Shown here: positions 23,341 to 34,739 of the stretch, in pieces
Position numbering within the stretch: the first letter of the stretch is position 1
How the letters are laid out: each line of letters begins with the position of its first letter
Assembly: GCA_036346205.1 (NCBI GenBank)
Contig: JARFJB010000754.1
Location: 351,001-415,000 of the forward strand
Source of the DNA: Vesta saturnalis
Taxonomy: Eukaryota > Arthropoda > Insecta > Coleoptera > Lampyridae
Direction: 5' to 3'
DNA length: 64,000 bases
Made by a program: the position numbers and the translations under genes
Notes under the pieces: model-generated
Seen by the model: only the letters and a program-made list of their open reading frames with translations
Database searches by the model: none
Told to the model about the DNA's origin: nothing

Positions 23341-23693
23341 AATTTTAACCCTTAACCCGAAACATTGGTCTTACAGGCCCAAGCCATAGAATAGCTGCTG
23401 GTCGCAGCAGCAGTGTAAGTCCCACGCGCACATCCGTTTAAATGCCTTCTGAGCAGTCTAAAACAAGTGTAGTCCTACAGTATCGTCATGACTCCTATAG
23501 TGTTTGCGTCGTAGTAACAGCAGTTTTGTAAACGTGCAGGTCTAGTAGGCCAGGTGTTTCGGATTACGGTGTTTTTATGTCAGGTCTAGGAGGCCACTTG
23601 ATACGGATTGTGTATTGATGAACAATAAGGTATTTTATATTTTGTATTAATAAACATAATTACTTTCATAATTTCTAATTTTATAGTGAGTAT

Positions 23694-24676
23694 GGATAGA
23701 GCAGGACCTAACGGCGCGGGCCGTACTAAGACAGTAAATCTGGCTGACCCAGATTTTGGTAATAAAATACAGGCCTTGCTACTTTCTGGAGATCAAGATT
23801 TATATTTATCAGACCGAGAGACTGATTAGGAGACTAGAGATGTTATACATGACACAGATGAAGATCCCGACTATGTAATTCAGCAAAGTGAATCTTCTAT
23901 CCGTGTAGAATCGAATTCAGAACCCGAACTTTTGGAATTAAATGAAGTACACCAATCCAGAATCGATTATTTACAAGCAGAAGCGGCTCATATGAACATA
24001 TTCAAAAGAAAAAAATGGTTTTCAATGGCAGGGGATGGAGCTTCCAAGAAACAAGCACTCGAAGACATAACATTATCAGAGGATTACCAGGTCTGCCAGC
24101 GTTAAGCAGGACTCTGGGAAATAGCCCTTCTAAGTCAGATATTTGGAATTTGTTGATGAGATGCTAGAAGAACTTGTAACATGGACAAACCAAAAAATTA
24201 TTATAATGAAAGAAAAGTTTTCTGATTCGACACATATTTCAAACTACCGAAGCACAAATATAGATGAGATAAAGGCTTTGCTTGGACTTTTTATGCTATC
24301 TTCAATTATAAAAACTTCTCATGAAGATATGCTTCTAAAGATCTCTCATCTCATCTCTCATCGGTCGCCCGATGGTTAGAATGACGATCCCTTTGAAAAG
24401 GTTTGAAATACCATTATCTTGTCTTAGATTTGACAATAGCTTGGATCGCGAAGAGCGGAAGAAAACTGATAAAACAGCGGCTATTTCTAACATTTTCAAT
24501 AATTTTGTGTCTAATTGCCAGAAGCTATTCACGTTGGGTGATTGTGTAACTTTGGATGAGATGCTTCTTCCTTTAGAGGTCACTGTGGTTTTCAATTTAC
24601 ATGCCTAGTAAACCCTCGAAATACGGCATAAAAGTAATGTGCATGACAGATGCTAAGAGCTCGTATCTCTATAATG

Positions 24677-24730
<54 letters not shown>

Positions 24731-25573
24731 GGAAAGGATTCGGATGGTGGTGGACTTTCAGAAGAAGAACTGAAGCTTTCCAAGCCTGCTCAATGTGTTA
24801 TCCGACTGTTCAAACCAATAGAGGGTTACTAACCGAAATATTCTTCTGACAACTATTTTTCTTCAATCAAGTTAGTCAATGAGTTGAAAAAACGTAACCT
24901 CACTTGTGTGGGTACATTAAAAAAAGTAAGTGAGAAATTCTTTTGGAATTCCAAGCTAACAAAAATGGGGGTATTGGTACAACATTCTATGGTTTTTCTA
25001 ATGACGTAACCTTGATATCATATGTACCAAAGCGAAATAGAGCTGTGCTTTTATTATCCTCTTTGCATCACACCAAAGACTATGAATTGGGAAAACCGGA
25101 AATAATTAAATACTATAATAGTACAAAATCAGGAGTTAATGATTTAGACATGAAATGTGCTAATTATAGTGCAAACCGCAGGGCAACGCGTTAGCCCTTA
25201 GCTGTATTTTATACAATTGTAAACATAAGGTCAGTCGACAGTTACATCCTTCATCTTTGTTACAAGAAACATGAATTACTTTCTCGTTTCAAATTTGTAA
25301 AAAGTTTAACTTTTGAACTATTTCAGCCTCATCTAAGGAAAACTGAAAACAAATCTTCCTCGAGACCTAAGGAAGGATATAGAGATTTTATTCCGATCTG
25401 CCTATCGAGAGTATAGGCAACAATGTTCCACACGATAAACTTCCGAAAAGAAGATTGTGTAGAATTTGTCCATCGTCGAAAATGAGGAAGACAAATTATG
25501 GATGTGTCCGTTGCTCAAAGGCTATTTGTTGGGAGTGTAGCAGAAAGGTTTGCGTTACCTGTCTTCAAACATA
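23694..25573 (+). pseudogene. piggyBac-like transposase
   Basis: It begins MDRAGPNGAGRTKT and has an acidic N-terminal region rich in D and E. VDEMLEELVTWTNQKI and NIDEIKALLGLFMLSSI mark the start of the DDE domain. LRFDNSLDREERKKTDK and LFTLGDCVTLDEMLLPLE follow, then PSKPSKYGIKVMCMTDAKSS. The C-terminus is a cysteine finger (CRICPSS, CVRCSKAICWECSRKVC, then VTCLQT and stop at about 25573). Stops and shifts occur near 23829, 24105, 24370 and in the TA tract, so it is inactive. The conserved D of VTLDE is present. Confidence 0.88.
24679..24727. repeat. (TA)n microsatellite inside piggyBac coding region
   Basis: About 49 bp of TA repeats sit between codons for SSYLYNG and SGKDSDGG, which belong together in the protein family. 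Confidence 0.93.
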
Positions 25574-25766
25574 GTACTTACATCATATTTTTTGTTTTAT
25601 CTTGGCATATGTATGTTTCTTTCGTTGTTTATACGTAATAAACCCTGCATCTTAAAAAAAATATTATATTTGTTTTTGTTTTATTTGAGTTTTTACTTAT
25701 CCTGGTCCAATAGACCATATGTTTCGCATTACCACTAAAAGTACTATGTATCGGGTTAAGGGTTAA

Positions 25767-26250
25767 AATAGCTCCATGAAATTAAATTTAAAAAGTTGAT
25801 TTAGCTTACTTCTTGGTTTTTGTTAATCAAACTGTTCTTGCATACTACGGTAAATCAAAAGATAATAGAACAGATTACTATAGTGTAAAAAACGTTGATA
25901 TCGTTGAAAAGAATAAGAGAATCCTTATCACAATCATTGCCATTTGTTATATGTACAAGAAATATATTTATTTAGTGAAATAATAAATAAGGAATTACCT
26001 TAATATTTTGTTCATAAATTAATATTAGGAAGTCCATCAGTATCTAATATTAGTTTTTAGTATTCTAATGGATAAAATAAGAAAACCCCATTTTAAGATA
26101 AAATAAGTACATAATTCATTCCGTAACGAAATTAAAGACTATAAATCTTAATGTCATTGAACTTAACCAAAACCTTAGGTGACGAAGTTATGAGTAATTT
26201 AAGCATACCTGAAAACGTAAATCTAATTTTGTTTATAGAACTTTACCTAA
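25767..26250. other. Non-coding AT-rich stretch
   Basis: No gene is recognised. A phrase around 26145 (TGTCATTGAACTTAACC) recurs near 27230, indicating a dispersed or tandem repeat. Confidence 0.5.
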
Positions 26251-26289
26251 AACCTTAAATGATCATTAATACCTTGCATTTTTAAATTT

Positions 26290-26590
26290 TGTCAAACCTT
26301 CCACACCGGAATTGCCTGATAGCTTAAACAAACCAAATGAAATTAATAATCACTTTACACAATTTCTTAATATGACTACTCCAGATACTGAGTTGCTATT
26401 ATTTTATAGTAATAATCAGAAAACAACATTCGAATCTTTATTGAAATTCTCTTTGATTGACCAATCTGTTGTCCATAAACATCTATTGAGTATTAAATCG
26501 CGTGCAATAGGTTCCGATAATATTATCAGTGACATGTTTTATTGTGTTGCCATTATATATTACCTTTTCTTACTCATATTATAAACTCCT
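26290..26590 (+). pseudogene. Non-LTR retrotransposon RT fragment
   Basis: The frame includes FSLIDQSVVHKHLLSIKSRA and IGSDNIISDMF, matching the beginning of the RT domain in Jockey/CR1-type elements (KSxAxGxDGI block). The rest of the RT is absent. Confidence 0.5.
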
Positions 26591-26654
26591 GCTTATTAGA
26601 GTGTGTCAAATTTGACAAAATTGTTTACTACATCTTTAACAATTTTTAACAAAC

Positions 26655-26700
26655 ATTACTACTGACGAAGATAACTGTAAGTGTTATCGAAACGTTTAGA
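26655..26700 (+). ncRNA. Hammerhead-like motif, weak candidate
   Basis: CTGACGA is followed by a stem (GATAAC...GTTATC) and GAAACG, the order of a hammerhead core. One extra A separates CTGACGA from the stem, and no clear stem III with cleavage site was found. Confidence 0.15.
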
Positions 26701-26989
26701 TTGTATAATTTAAAGTACACCATTAAAAATCCCAAAAGATAAGTATTTTATTATTTCAAACTTAATACATATCTGTATATTATTCGTTTGTACAGAGCTA
26801 GCCTTATTTCTTATCCCTTTAAGTTATGTTATAACTTAGGGTTAAAACTTAGATCAGTTATACTGCCTTTTTACCCTTTTTTTGCAATTCTAATTTATAA
26901 TTTAAGTGCACGTTATCACAAGTATTACTCTCCATTTGTTATTGCTAAAAATAAACATTATTATTATTATTATTATTTATAAAAATTTG

Positions 26990-27615
26990 ATTCCTTGCAA
27001 AATCACTATTGCTTTTAATGTCCTTAAAATAAATTTACTTTATTACTATTATAATAAATTGCTTTACTTGCTGAGTTTTTAGGTTCTTGTTTATAGAACT
27101 ACCTACATCAGTGTACAACGCATTATTAAAAAGAATAGTTCATTATAAAAATGTAACAAATGCAATTTTTTTTATTATTTTTCTAATTTTGCCATTTCTA
27201 CGTTAATTAAAATAAAGCATTAAAATCTTAGTGTCATTGAACTTAACCTAAAACCTTAGGTGATCATGAATAGGTAAAAATAATTTGCTCTCATATTCTC
27301 AAATTTTGCTTTCAACAACTACACTTATCAGAACATATCTGAAAAATTTCATTCCTTGAAAAATCACAATTGCTTCTAATGTCCTTAAAATAAACATGAT
27401 TTATTACTATTATAATAAATTACTTTACTTCCTGAAGAACAAAGTATAAGCATTTAGGTTTAATATGTAACAGAAATCGAATAATGCTATTTAAAAAAAT
27501 GCAACTTTGTTTATACAACTACATCAGTTTACAATACATTATTAAAAAGAATAGTTCGTTATAAAAATGTAACAAATACAATAAATTATTCGCCATTTCC
27601 ACATTAATTAAAATA
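26990..27615. repeat. Diverged tandem repeat of about 360-410 bp
   Basis: AATGTCCTTAAAATAAA ... TTACTATTATAATAAATT occurs near 27017 and again near 27375. ACATTATTAAAAAGAATAGT-type sequence occurs near 27122 and 27536. Confidence 0.7.
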
Positions 27616-27621
27616 TATATA

Positions 27622-27670
<49 letters not shown>
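27613..27670. repeat. (TA)n microsatellite
   Basis: TA repeats with one interruption abut a TG run and then the large satellite. Confidence 0.92.
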
Positions 27671-27671
<1 letters not shown>

Positions 27672-27681
27672 GTGTGTATGT

Positions 27682-27729
<48 letters not shown>

Positions 27730-30000
27730 TGTGTGTGTGAGTGCACGTGTGTGTGTGTGTGAGCGTGTGCGAGCGAGCGAACGAGTGAGTGAGGTGGTGA
27801 GTGAGTGAGTGTGAGGTGGAGGTGAGTGAGTGGTGTGAGGTGAGTGAGTGTGAGTAGTGTGAGTGAGGGAGGGTGAGTGACTGAGTGTGAGTGAGTGTGA
27901 GTGAGTGTGAGTGAGTGAGTGAGTCTGAGTGAGTGTGAGTGAGTGTGAGTGAGGTGTGAGTGAGTGGTGAGTGAGTGTGAGTAAGTGTGAGTGAGGGAGG
28001 GTGAGTGACTGAGTGTGAGTGGAGTGAGTGTGAGTGAGTGTGAATGAGTGTGAGTGAGTGTTAGTGAGGTGTGAGTGAGTGTGGAGGTGAGTGAGTGGAG
28101 TGAGTGAGTGAGTGTGAGTGTGAGTGAGGTAGTGGGTGAGGTGTGAGTGTGTGGAGTGAGTGTGAGTGTGAGTGTGAGTGAGTGAGTGAGTGTGAGTGAG
28201 GTGGGTGAGTGAGTGAGTGGGTGTGAGTGAGTGAGTGTGAGTAAGTGTGAGTGAGGGAGGGTGAGTGACTGAGTGTGAGTGAGTGAGTGTGAGTGAGTGG
28301 TGGAGTGAGTGTGAGTGAGTGTGAGGAGTGAGTGTGAGTGAGTGTGAGTGAGGTGTGAGTGAGTGTGAGTGAGTGTGAGTGAGTGTGAGTGAGTGTAGTG
28401 AGTGTGGATGAGTGTGAGTGAGTGGTAGTGAGTGAGTGTGAGTGAGTGTGAGTGAGTGTGAGTGAGGTGGAGTGAGTGAGGTGAGTGAGTGAGTGAGGTG
28501 TGTGGGTGAGTGAGTGAGTGGGTGTGAGTGATGTGAGTGATGTGAGGAGTAAGTGTGAGTGAGGGAGGGTGTAGTGATGTGAGTGGTGTGAGGTGAGTGT
28601 GTAGTGAGTGTGAGTGAGTGTGAGTGAGTGTGAGTTGAGTGTGAGTGAGTGTGGTGAGTGAGTGTGAGTGAGTGTGAGTGAGTGTGAGTGAGTGTGAGTG
28701 AGTGTGAGTGAGTGTGAGTGAGTGTGAGTGAGTGTGAGTGAGTGTGAGTGAGTGTGAGTTGAGTGTGAGGAGTGTGAGTGAGTGTGAGGTGGAGTGAGTG
28801 AGTGAGGTGAGGTGAGTGAGTGAGTGAGTGAGTTGGTGTGAGGAGTGAGTGAGTGAGTGAGGTGGAGGAGTGGTGGTGAGTGAGTGAGTGAGTGTGAGTG
28901 AGTGAGTGAGTGTGGTGAGTGAGTGTGAGTGTGGAGTGAGTGGAGTGAGTGTGAGTGAGTGTGAGTGAGTGGAGTGAGTGTGAGTGAGTGAGGGAGTGGT
29001 GAGTGAGTGAGTGAGTGAGTGAGAGTGTGAGGTGAGTGAGGTGAGTGAGGGTGGTGAGTGAGTGTGAGTGTGAGTGAGTGGGGGTGAGTGATGAGTGAGT
29101 GAGTGAGTGTGAGTGGTGTGAGTGAGTGTGAGTGAGTGTGGAGTGAGTGTGGAGTGAGTGTGAGTGAGTGTGAGTGAGTGGTGAGAGTGAGTGTGAGTAA
29201 GTGTGAGTGAGTGTGGTGAGTGAGTGAGTTAGTGTGAGTGAGTGTGAGCAAGTGTGAGTGAATGTGAGTGAGTGTGAGTGAGTGTGAGTGAGTGTGAGTG
29301 TGAGTGAGTGAGTGAGTGTGTGTGAGTGTGAGTGAGAGTGTGGGTGAGTGAGTGAGTGGGTGGTGAGGAGTGAGTGTGAGTAGTGTGAGTGAGGGAGGGT
29401 GAGTGTGAGGTGGAGTGAGTGAGTGAGTGAGTGAGTGTGAGTGAGGTGTGGGTGTGTGAGTGAGTGAGTGTGAGTGGAGTGAGTGTGAGTGAGTGTGAGT
29501 GAGTGTGAGTGAGTGTTAGTGAGTGTGAGTGAGTGTGAGTGAGTGTGAGTGAGTGTGAGTGAGTGTGAGTGAGTGTGAGTGAGTGTGAGTGAGTGTTAGT
29601 GAGTGTGAGTGAGTGTGAGGTGAGGTGTGAGTGAGTGGAGTGAGTGTGGAGTGAGTGTTAGTGAGTGTGAGTGAGTGTTAGTGAGTGTGAGTGAGTGTGA
29701 GTGAGTGTGAGTGAGTGTGAGTGAGTGTGAGTGTGTGAGTGAGTGAGTGAGTGAGTGAGTGAGTGAGTGAGTGAGTGAGTGAGTGTGAGTGAGAGTGATT
29801 GAGTGTGAGTGAGTGTGAGTGAGTGTGAGTGAGTGAGTGAGTCAGTATGAGTGAGTGAGTGTGAGTGATTAAGTGAGTGAGTAAGTGAGTGAGTGAGTGT
29901 GAGTGAGTGATGAGTGAGTGAGTGTGAGTGAGTGAGTGAGTGAGTGTGAGCGGGTGCGAGTGAGTGAGTGTGAGTGAGTGTGAGTGAGTGAGTGTGAGTG
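27670..30000 (+). repeat. GTGAGTGAGT satellite, 2.3 kb
   Basis: It opens with (TG)n and continues as a 10-bp unit GTGAGTGAGT with 4-bp GAGT and 6-bp variants. The plus strand is almost free of C. The cleanest stretch is about 28660-28760. A landmark variant GAGGGAGGGTGAGTGA recurs near 27866, 27992, 28252 and, in altered form, 28560 and 29391, hinting at a higher-order structure. Minus-strand open frames rich in His, Ser, Leu and Thr are by-products of the repeat. Confidence 0.97.
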
Positions 30001-30004
30001 TCAT

Positions 30005-31395
30005 TTGTCATTTGTCACAGAACATTTTAAATTACACTATTGTTGGTGTTATTCGAAGGGTATTGCCCATTCAACAATATGCATATTTTATTTTTTAAAC
30101 TTGCTCCTATCGTTAAGCAGATATTAAAATTTAAAATTTAAATATTTTATAGAAAAATGTGAAAAGTGGCTAAAGATCAAGTAACTTCAAATTTAATATT
30201 TTGAACGAACGGTCATATTATAAACTATCTAATTCTAATTTATTATTAAACATGTTGACGATTGTGTTTCCATTCTATCACAGAATCCCATTATGATTAA
30301 AGTTTCAATTCAAAGTTCAGTTCTATGAGACATTGTTTATAATCTAACACATAACGGTATAATAGCATTAAACCAACAACAAAGACTAAGAAAATGCACA
30401 CTCTGAAGATTATCATTTATAATTAATTACCTATCTTTTGTATTTTACACGTATATTCTTTATTTATGTTTTCACAGATTTAAACGTATCGATAACGGTT
30501 ACAATTATCGATCTCAATAAATGATGAGTTTCGAAAAAGTAAGTCGTCAAACAAATTATGAAATATGAAAAGGCAGGGATAAGTCTGCTATAACTGTAAC
30601 TACGGGTATAAATGTAAGTGCAAAACTGTGAAATACTTTAATTTGTAAGCGGTCAACATGTTCCTAACTAAAACTACTGAAAGATTGTAATGGTTATGAT
30701 ACAGTGAAAACAGGATGTGTACATTTTATCTTATTTTAATTTTAGCTATTCATATAAAACGATTGCAATCTTATGATAACAATACAGAAAAACCTATACA
30801 TACCAAAACTTGAAGTTACGATAAACTATTCTTCTGGCCTGTTGAAGTTATTTCGATATTTATATGACTCAATAGCTACTCGTTGTAGACGTACATAATA
30901 ATGAGTTTGTCGTGATAAAATTTACATATTGAATTATTCAAGGCATTTCAGTAACGACGCCCATCCCTGGTTGACTCAATTTACCAAATCTCATATTTTC
31001 TTAGCATCTAGCATCAAAGCTACGTTTTGTGGATTTAATGAACACATTTCCACAAGAACAAGACAATTTTATACTCTGGAAGTTGATAATTTATTTAAAA
31101 CATTTTTAGATGATCTAAAATCTCTTTTAATCTTCCTTGTAGGTTTAAAAATAGTCTTAGTGTCATAACTTACAACCAATTCACTTTTTTAGTTCTCTCT
31201 GAACCAGTAGTTATAACAGAAGGAAAAGCAATATCACCAGTGAGTACTAGTTTTGCTTTATGAATATGGCTAGCAGAGATGCAGTAACATTATGAATATC
31301 TTTCAGGAATAACCATTCGTTTGTAGTTTTAAATGGTTACATTCATGATCTATTCAGGACCACAAATTCGTTAGATTAATTCACTAATGATTTAA
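30005..31395. other. Non-coding AT-rich stretch
   Basis: Unique AT-rich DNA between the satellite and the Penelope-like remnant. No convincing gene is seen. Confidence 0.5.
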
Positions 31396-31559
31396 TTACA
31401 TCAACTTTTTACAATTTATGAAGATATTAGTATGTCCAAAAATAGTAAAATTTAATTAGTTTCCTTCGCCATAGTAAACTTTGGATATTACCATATATAA
31501 AACTAAAACAATTATGCAGTACTTCTTTTGATATGTCTCTAAATAACAAAAGTATCGTC

Positions 31560-31562
<3 letters not shown>

Positions 31563-31625
<63 letters not shown>
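31563..31625. repeat. (TA)n microsatellite
   Basis: About 63 bp of TA directly precede the relic ADD box of the Penelope-like RT. Confidence 0.93.
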
Positions 31626-31631
<6 letters not shown>

Positions 31632-31757
31632 TTAATCAATATTCATTATAAGACAATTTTCTGTAAACGTAAATAACTTTGGGAACGTCCTTTTCCTTTG
31701 TCAAAAATTGACAAACAAAGGACGTTACGTTGAATTAATATCACAGTTTACATATAC

Positions 31758-31763
<6 letters not shown>

Positions 31764-31794
<31 letters not shown>
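31764..31794. repeat. (TA)n microsatellite
   Basis: A short TA tract inside the Penelope-like remnant. Confidence 0.9.
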
Positions 31795-31797
<3 letters not shown>

Positions 31798-32550
31798 ACT
31801 AAAGACTTCTGGGTAAACTTTTGTAAAAAGTGAAACAAAATCAAAACTGGCCATTACATTACCATATTCAATTTTAAATTTACGTATTTTTTCAATAACG
31901 TTGGCAGAATTTTTGCCATCATGGGTGAGATATTAATAAAGGTATAAGATGTTTTGCAATGTCGTATGTAGAAGAAACAGTTGTTTTGACAACAAGTCTT
32001 AAAGAAACATTGGGTTTATGAACTTTTGGAAAATCTTACTTTGGTAGAAGTTCGGTTTATTTTTATTTCCTCAACAATAGAAGGTACTTCAATAAAGTAC
32101 TTAGTTTTCAAAAGGAACTTTTTTACAATATCACATGGTAGTTCACGGTAAAGTTGTTGTTCATGTTTAAAGTTACAAATGAATTACTTTTATCTCATGG
32201 TAATAATATTACGTTATTATTACCTTTAAGATGTAATAAAACACGTCGTTTATAAAAGCATGAATTGCCCATGGAAAGTTTTGCTTTAAGTAACGTGTTA
32301 ACAGTTTCACATATAACTTCGTTTCTCCGCATCCAAATAAAGATTTACTAGAATCATCAACATTGGAAACTATATCTTGAAACGTTATTACTACTCTTGA
32401 TCTTACCGCAAGATTCCAACTTTTAGAAAGTGCTTTAATGGCATCATCTTTAACAACATGGTTAGATAGGTGTATAATTGTTTTTTTATTACGTGAATAT
32501 GTACTATTATTTCTTTGTTTCTGTAGCTTACCAAATTTTTAGCTGTATAT

Positions 32551-32554
<4 letters not shown>

Positions 32555-32593
<39 letters not shown>
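32555..32593. repeat. (TA)n microsatellite
   Basis: About 39 bp of TA just upstream (minus sense) of the Penelope-like coding start. Confidence 0.92.
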
Positions 32594-32594
<1 letters not shown>

Positions 32595-33070
32595 GAGTAT
32601 GTGTATGTACGCGTTATATGGATATACAAATATACATTCAAAGTTGGCTTCAACTACATTTTTTGCCACAAGACGGGGATGATTATACCAAATACACAGA
32701 CTACTTGCAAATTTTAGCTCAATCAGCCGATTTCAATAGCATGTGTTTGTACCACATATCATTTAAAAAGGTATCACTCGCCTCTAAATCATAATTGTCC
32801 TAGGCTACCTAATTCCTGTGTGAAAACCGTGTAAGACAATAATAGGCGCAGCGTCAAGATTTTTCATGAGTGTGAACTGATCATTTGCACCAACTAAATT
32901 GTATCATCTAGTAATTAGGCGCTGAAGGGTTTCCTCTGATTAGCGTTAAATGCAATAAATGTTGTTTACAGTTACAAGGAGAGGGGAGATTAATGTCGGT
33001 AACGATTTTAAGTCCATCAATTGGTCAAACAAGTGAACATAATTAAATTTTGTGTCAAATGAGTGACTAC

Positions 33071-33280
33071 CTAAATTTTTGAATTAGAATCAGTGATGGT
33101 GTAGATCAAGGTCAAAAAACGTGAATCTGGAGAAAATTGAGATATAGCGCTATCTATAGGAGGAAGCTCTTGTGAAAGCCATTGGCAATCGTATTCAAGT
33201 AAATAATCTGTGAGCAAGCTGTGATGAAATTCTTCATTGATGATATTATCGGCAAATGTAATAAAATTTTGTTTTACTTC
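33071..33280 (-). CDS. Exon-like ORF, possible last exon of unknown gene
   Basis: A minus-strand frame of 69 codons plus TAG follows an acceptor-like ACTATTATAG. It contains FADNIINEEFHHSLLTDYLL and CQWLSQELPPIDSAISQFSP. Most of it lies upstream (in + coordinates) of the segmental-duplication border in this window. It is paired with the open segment 33490-33744 across an intron of about 210 bp, though the simplest splice choice does not keep phase. No known domain is recognised. Confidence 0.4.
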   Translation of the reverse strand, partial: EVKQNFITFADNIINEEFHHSLLTDYLLEYDCQWLSQELPPIDSAISQFSPDSRFLTLIYTITDSNSKI

Positions 33281-33489
33281 CTATAATAGTACTTATACAC
33301 CAAGTTAGAGAACAATTTTCTTAGCCGAAATGTAATAAGGGTAAGTTAAGACAACTTTATTTCTCAAGGTTTGTACATTAGTTTGTTTACTACTAGCACA
33401 TTTACATTCTATATAATTTGTGAATATGCTAATAAGAAAAACTTAACTTCAAGCGATGTATTTCCATTAAATACAACAAAGTGGTTTAC

Positions 33490-33744
33490 TTTGACTTTTT
33501 GGTGTTTCAATTTGGTAATATTTCTTATGTTCGCAATATTTTCGCATTTTTACATAAACATAAAAGACATTAATTTCTTGTAGGTGCTACTCTAAAAATT
33601 TGTGAGGCATAATATATACTGTTAGTAGGTTAACAATTAAAGCCAGATCCTCCTTTTTGTTAGGTATACCTAGTGGCATTTTTTCTCCTACTAGCAGACA
33701 ACGAAATTGACAATCGAGTTTTGTATATTTCAAAGCAGGAATAT
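33490..33744 (-). pseudogene. Exon-like segment, unknown protein (right copy)
   Basis: This is the partner of 204-458. It keeps the GTAAAC donor that the left copy lost, but GAG (Glu) has become TAG within the KFLEE region, so the frame is cut. Confidence 0.35.
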
Positions 33745-34297
33745 CTATTTTGAACAATCATACCATTTGTGTGAAATTACCATTACTACATGGACGACAC
33801 TAAATAGTTATTTTATTATTTTTCTAGATAAAGGAATGGTTGTTGGTTATTTATATATAACTGTAATTAATATTAAGATGAAACGCTTGAGTTTAGTTGC
33901 GATAAGTATTTACATATAAAGCTTTTAAATAAGCTCGGCAATTTGAGAAAGCATGAATGCTTTGTAAAGAAAGGGGAAGAGGCTGTCATAGTCGCTTTAA
34001 GTAAGCGGTCAAAGTCGGTTAATAGTAACCAAAGAGGGCAATAGTCAAGTTACCATAAATTTAGAAATAAAGTAAGATAACATTGGTGTATAATAGGGAA
34101 GAAGTAAAAAAGACCTTCCGTATTAAAATAATATGAGGCTAAGTAAACACAGTGCAAATAGTGTCAGGTTAGTGACAACAACAAACATTGCGCAATAATT
34201 CAAATCACACTTTCTATACGTACCGAAAGTATTCCAAGAGTGTTTTAAATAGTGAACGATAAAAATAAATAGACTATCGATCTAGTGTAAGAAATTA

Positions 34298-34441
<144 letters not shown>

Positions 34442-34599
34442 CAACTCAAAGGATTGATGTTCAAAGCGTTGCCATTTCGTTGCAGCACGCTAATTGTAGT
34501 TAAAATCAAACAATTAAAGTGATATTTATAAACTATCAATATATCCAGGAATTAATAACAAAATTATTAAATTGTTAGAAAGAAAGGTGGAATTGTATT

Positions 34600-34739
34600 A
34601 TTCCATAACAAAGCTGAGAGGAAGATATTGGTGCCAGAGGTCCGCTTCACTGAAAAGCAACGAAATACCCCAAGGAGGCCTCCGACCACCAGCATAGGAA
34701 CGCATCAATTACATGATCAGCCTTCAAAGAAGTTACAAG
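34600..34739 (+). CDS. Candidate exon of unknown gene (right copy)
   Basis: The segment is open through AERKILVPEVRFTEKQRNTP and PTTSIGTHQLHDQPSKKLQ to a GTAAGA donor (phase 0). The acceptor could be CATAACAAAG or GTTAG upstream. The stretch is basic and polar, like a cytoplasmic or disordered tail. The left copy (1235-1371) is frameshifted by two homopolymer indels. No family is recognised. Confidence 0.38.

Larger units (their letters stand above)
23349..25762 (+). mobile_element. Complete but decayed piggyBac-like element
   Basis: The element is bounded by TTAA at 23345-23348 and 25763-25766. Its perfect 12-bp terminal inverted repeats read CCCTTAACCCGA and TCGGGTTAAGGG. The length (2414 bp), TTAA target and internal transposase agree with the piggyBac superfamily. 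A (TA)n tract has grown inside its coding region. Confidence 0.93.
31400..32470 (-). pseudogene. Penelope-like element reverse transcriptase remnant
   Basis: The order on the minus strand is NLSNHVVKDDAIKALSKSWN (about 32465-32405), GLPKVHKP-like residues and SSTYDIAKHLIPLLI (about 32030-31940). Then come VMASFDFVSLFTKV-like residues (about 31850-31800) and ADDTFVI (near 31560), followed by KFTMAKETN and LLFLDI. These are the N-terminal, fingers, palm (first Asp, then the xxDD box) blocks of Penelope-like RTs. Frames break repeatedly and two (TA)n tracts lie inside. No GIY-YIG endonuclease was identified. Confidence 0.7.

Noticed and set aside
26788..26982. 64-aa hydrophobic ORF
   Set aside because: Low-complexity tail from an ATT repeat, no homology.
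28061..29251. 396-aa His/Ser/Leu/Thr-rich minus-strand ORF
   Set aside because: It is a direct read-through of the GTGAGTGAGT satellite; no stop codons arise by composition.
29658..30011. 117- and 108-aa ORFs in the same array
   Set aside because: Same satellite artefact in two frames.
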